Positions 6,288-7,209 of a DNA stretch of 7,209 bases are shown here, piece after piece. The notes under the pieces are model-generated. The model was not told where the DNA came from. It made no database searches and worked only from the letters and a program-made list of their open reading frames with translations. The stretch comes from Balneolaceae bacterium (GTDB lineage Bacteria; Bacteroidota; Rhodothermia; Balneolales; Balneolaceae): positions 1 to 7,209 of the forward strand of contig SLGA01000317.1 of assembly GCA_007123985.1 (NCBI GenBank), read 5' to 3'. Numbering within the stretch: position 1 is the first letter of the stretch; every line of letters starts with the position of its first letter. The translations under genes and the position numbers were made by a program.

Positions 6288-7036
6288 GTGTATTGATTTC
6301 TTTTTATTTGATATTCACTTGCGGTTATGAAGTCAACCAGCTGTGGATGGTCGCTGTTTTTCATCTCATCGAGGGTACCAAACCAACTCAGTTTCTTTTC
6401 ATCTAAAAATGCAACTTTATCAGCAACCTGCAGAACACTGTGCATATCGTGTGTTATTACAATGGAGGTAATGTTCAACCGCTCTGCCATGGCAATGATC
6501 AGCTCATTAATTTCATCAGCGGTTTTTGGATCAAGGCCCGATGTGGGTTCATCATACATGATGTATTTCGGCTCAAGTATAATCGCCCTTGCAAGGCCAA
6601 CCCGTTTTCTCATTCCTCCTGAAAGTTCAGAAGTTTCTTTGTCTGCTGCACCCTCAAGGTTTACGTAGTGCAAAGACTGCATCACCTTTTCAGTAATCTC
6701 TTCCTCGTTAAGATTTGTGAAATAACGGAGCGGAAATGCTACATTCTCAAACGTATTTATTGAATCGAACAGTGCTGAGCCCTGGAAAAGTATACCAAAT
6801 TTTTGCCGTAATTTTCTCTGGCTTACATAATCCAGTTCATGGATATTTTGGCCATCAATTATTACTTCGCCACTATCGGGATACAGCAACGCGTTAATAT
6901 GTTTCAGCAGAACAGATTTGCCGCAGCCCGATCGCCCGATTACGGCAACCGTATCACCGTCATCAATCCGAAATGTAACATCTTCCCAAACAAGCAGATC
7001 GCTAAAACTCTTCGTAAGATTTTTGATTTCAATCAT
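6284..7036 (-). CDS. mlaF: ABC transporter ATP-binding protein, MlaF-like
   Basis: The cytoplasmic ATPase that drives the MlaE/MlaD lipid transporter. At 250 residues it has the normal length of a single nucleotide-binding domain, and every motif is intact: Walker A GRSGCGKS at 34-41, Q-loop Q85 in LFQGSALFDSINTFENVAF, signature LSGGM at 138-142, Walker B YIMYDEP with D162 and E163, D-loop SGLD at 166-169 and switch histidine H196. The Q-loop segment with GSALFDS and FENVAFPLR and the signature variant LSGGMRKRVGLARA are characteristic of MlaF (Ttg2A) rather than of amino-acid or sugar importers. Its ATG overlaps the mlaE stop by 4 bp and its stop overlaps the mlaD start by 4 bp, giving a tightly packed mlaE-mlaF-mlaD order. 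Stoichiometry in the known complex is two copies of MlaF per transporter. Confidence 0.95.
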   Translation of the reverse strand: MIEIKNLTKSFSDLLVWEDVTFRIDDGDTVAVIGRSGCGKSVLLKHINALLYPDSGEVIIDGQNIHELDYVSQRKLRQKFGILFQGSALFDSINTFENVAFPLRYFTNLNEEEITEKVMQSLHYVNLEGAADKETSELSGGMRKRVGLARAIILEPKYIMYDEPTSGLDPKTADEINELIIAMAERLNITSIVITHDMHSVLQVADKVAFLDEKKLSWFGTLDEMKNSDHPQLVDFITASEYQIKRNQYT

Positions 7037-7209
7037 AAAAGTAATGCGGCTAAGATAAAGTCGGCCAGAAGAATATAAATACAGCCCATAACTGTTGCTT
7101 CGGTTGTGGCGCGTCCCACCCCTTCGGCACCGCCTTTTGCGTAATAGCCTTTGTAGCAGGCAACAGAGGTTATAATAAATCCGAATACGAACATCTTCAC
7201 AAACCCAAA
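7033..7209 (-). CDS. mlaE: MlaE-type ABC transporter permease, C-terminal end only
   Basis: The last 58 residues of the integral membrane permease of the Mla lipid transporter, reading into the window from its right edge and ending at TGA 7035-7033. The fragment starts FGFVKMFVFGF, continues through ITSVACYKGYYAKGGAEGVG, and ends with the conserved GVGRATTEATV followed by a final hydrophobic helix of about 20 residues. The GxGAEGVGRATTxAVV-like block just before the last helix is a hallmark of MlaE/YrbE permeases. The stop overlaps the mlaF start (ATGA), placing it first of the visible part of the operon. The N-terminal roughly three quarters of the protein and the operon promoter are outside the window. 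Confidence 0.92.
   Translation of the reverse strand, partial: FGFVKMFVFGFIITSVACYKGYYAKGGAEGVGRATTEATVMGCIYILLADFILAALLL

Noticed and set aside
6327..6668. A 113-codon plus-strand open frame antisense to mlaF
   Set aside because: mlaF has every ABC ATPase motif on the opposite strand; this frame has no recognisable domain or ribosome site.
1..7209. Search by eye for CRISPR repeats, tRNA or rRNA genes, transposase genes and attachment sites
   Set aside because: Nearly all sequence is accounted for by six confident chromosomal genes and two partial ones or by short gaps; none of these elements was seen.

Overview
This window reads as ordinary chromosomal, mostly housekeeping DNA from a Gram-negative bacterium. 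Its best fit is the Bacteroidota / Rhodothermota / Balneolota side of the tree. That placement is inference. It rests on the style of the PpiD-like and MCE proteins, on mostly weak or absent Shine-Dalgarno sequences, and on a TATATTTG element matching the Bacteroidota -7 consensus TAnnTTTG upstream of ribD. I saw no mobile element, CRISPR array, tRNA or rRNA, and no region of clearly foreign composition.

Layout, left to right. (1) Positions 1-993, minus strand: the N-terminal 331 residues of a Hanks-type Ser/Thr protein kinase, cut by the window edge. (2) Positions 994-1155: a divergent intergenic region. (3) 1156-1554, plus strand: methylmalonyl-CoA epimerase, the only plus-strand gene. (4) 3311-1592, minus strand: a two-gene riboflavin operon, ribD then riboflavin synthase, 4 nt apart, with its own promoter-like upstream region. 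(5) 3398-3435: a good intrinsic terminator closing the transcription unit to its right. (6) 5231-3459, minus strand: a membrane-anchored PpiD/SurA-like periplasmic chaperone whose parvulin domain looks degenerate. (7) 7209-5358, minus strand: the end of mlaE, then mlaF and mlaD, joined by two 4-bp ATGA overlaps. They encode an MCE-type ABC lipid transporter.

How the genes work together. MlaE (permease), MlaF (ATPase) and MlaD (periplasmic MCE subunit) form one inner-membrane complex moving phospholipid between the membranes. The PpiD-like chaperone downstream is also an envelope protein, so the right half is an envelope-maintenance block. RibD and RibE catalyse the middle and last steps of riboflavin synthesis; the remaining steps (ribA/B, ribH) must be encoded elsewhere. 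The epimerase belongs to propionyl-CoA / methylmalonyl-CoA metabolism and stands alone here. The kinase's target cannot be told from the window.

I did not find a convincing undescribed system. The most interesting points are the parvulin-degenerate PpiD protein next to mlaEFD, the crowded control region between mlaD and ppiD, and the unresolved C-terminal part of the kinase.
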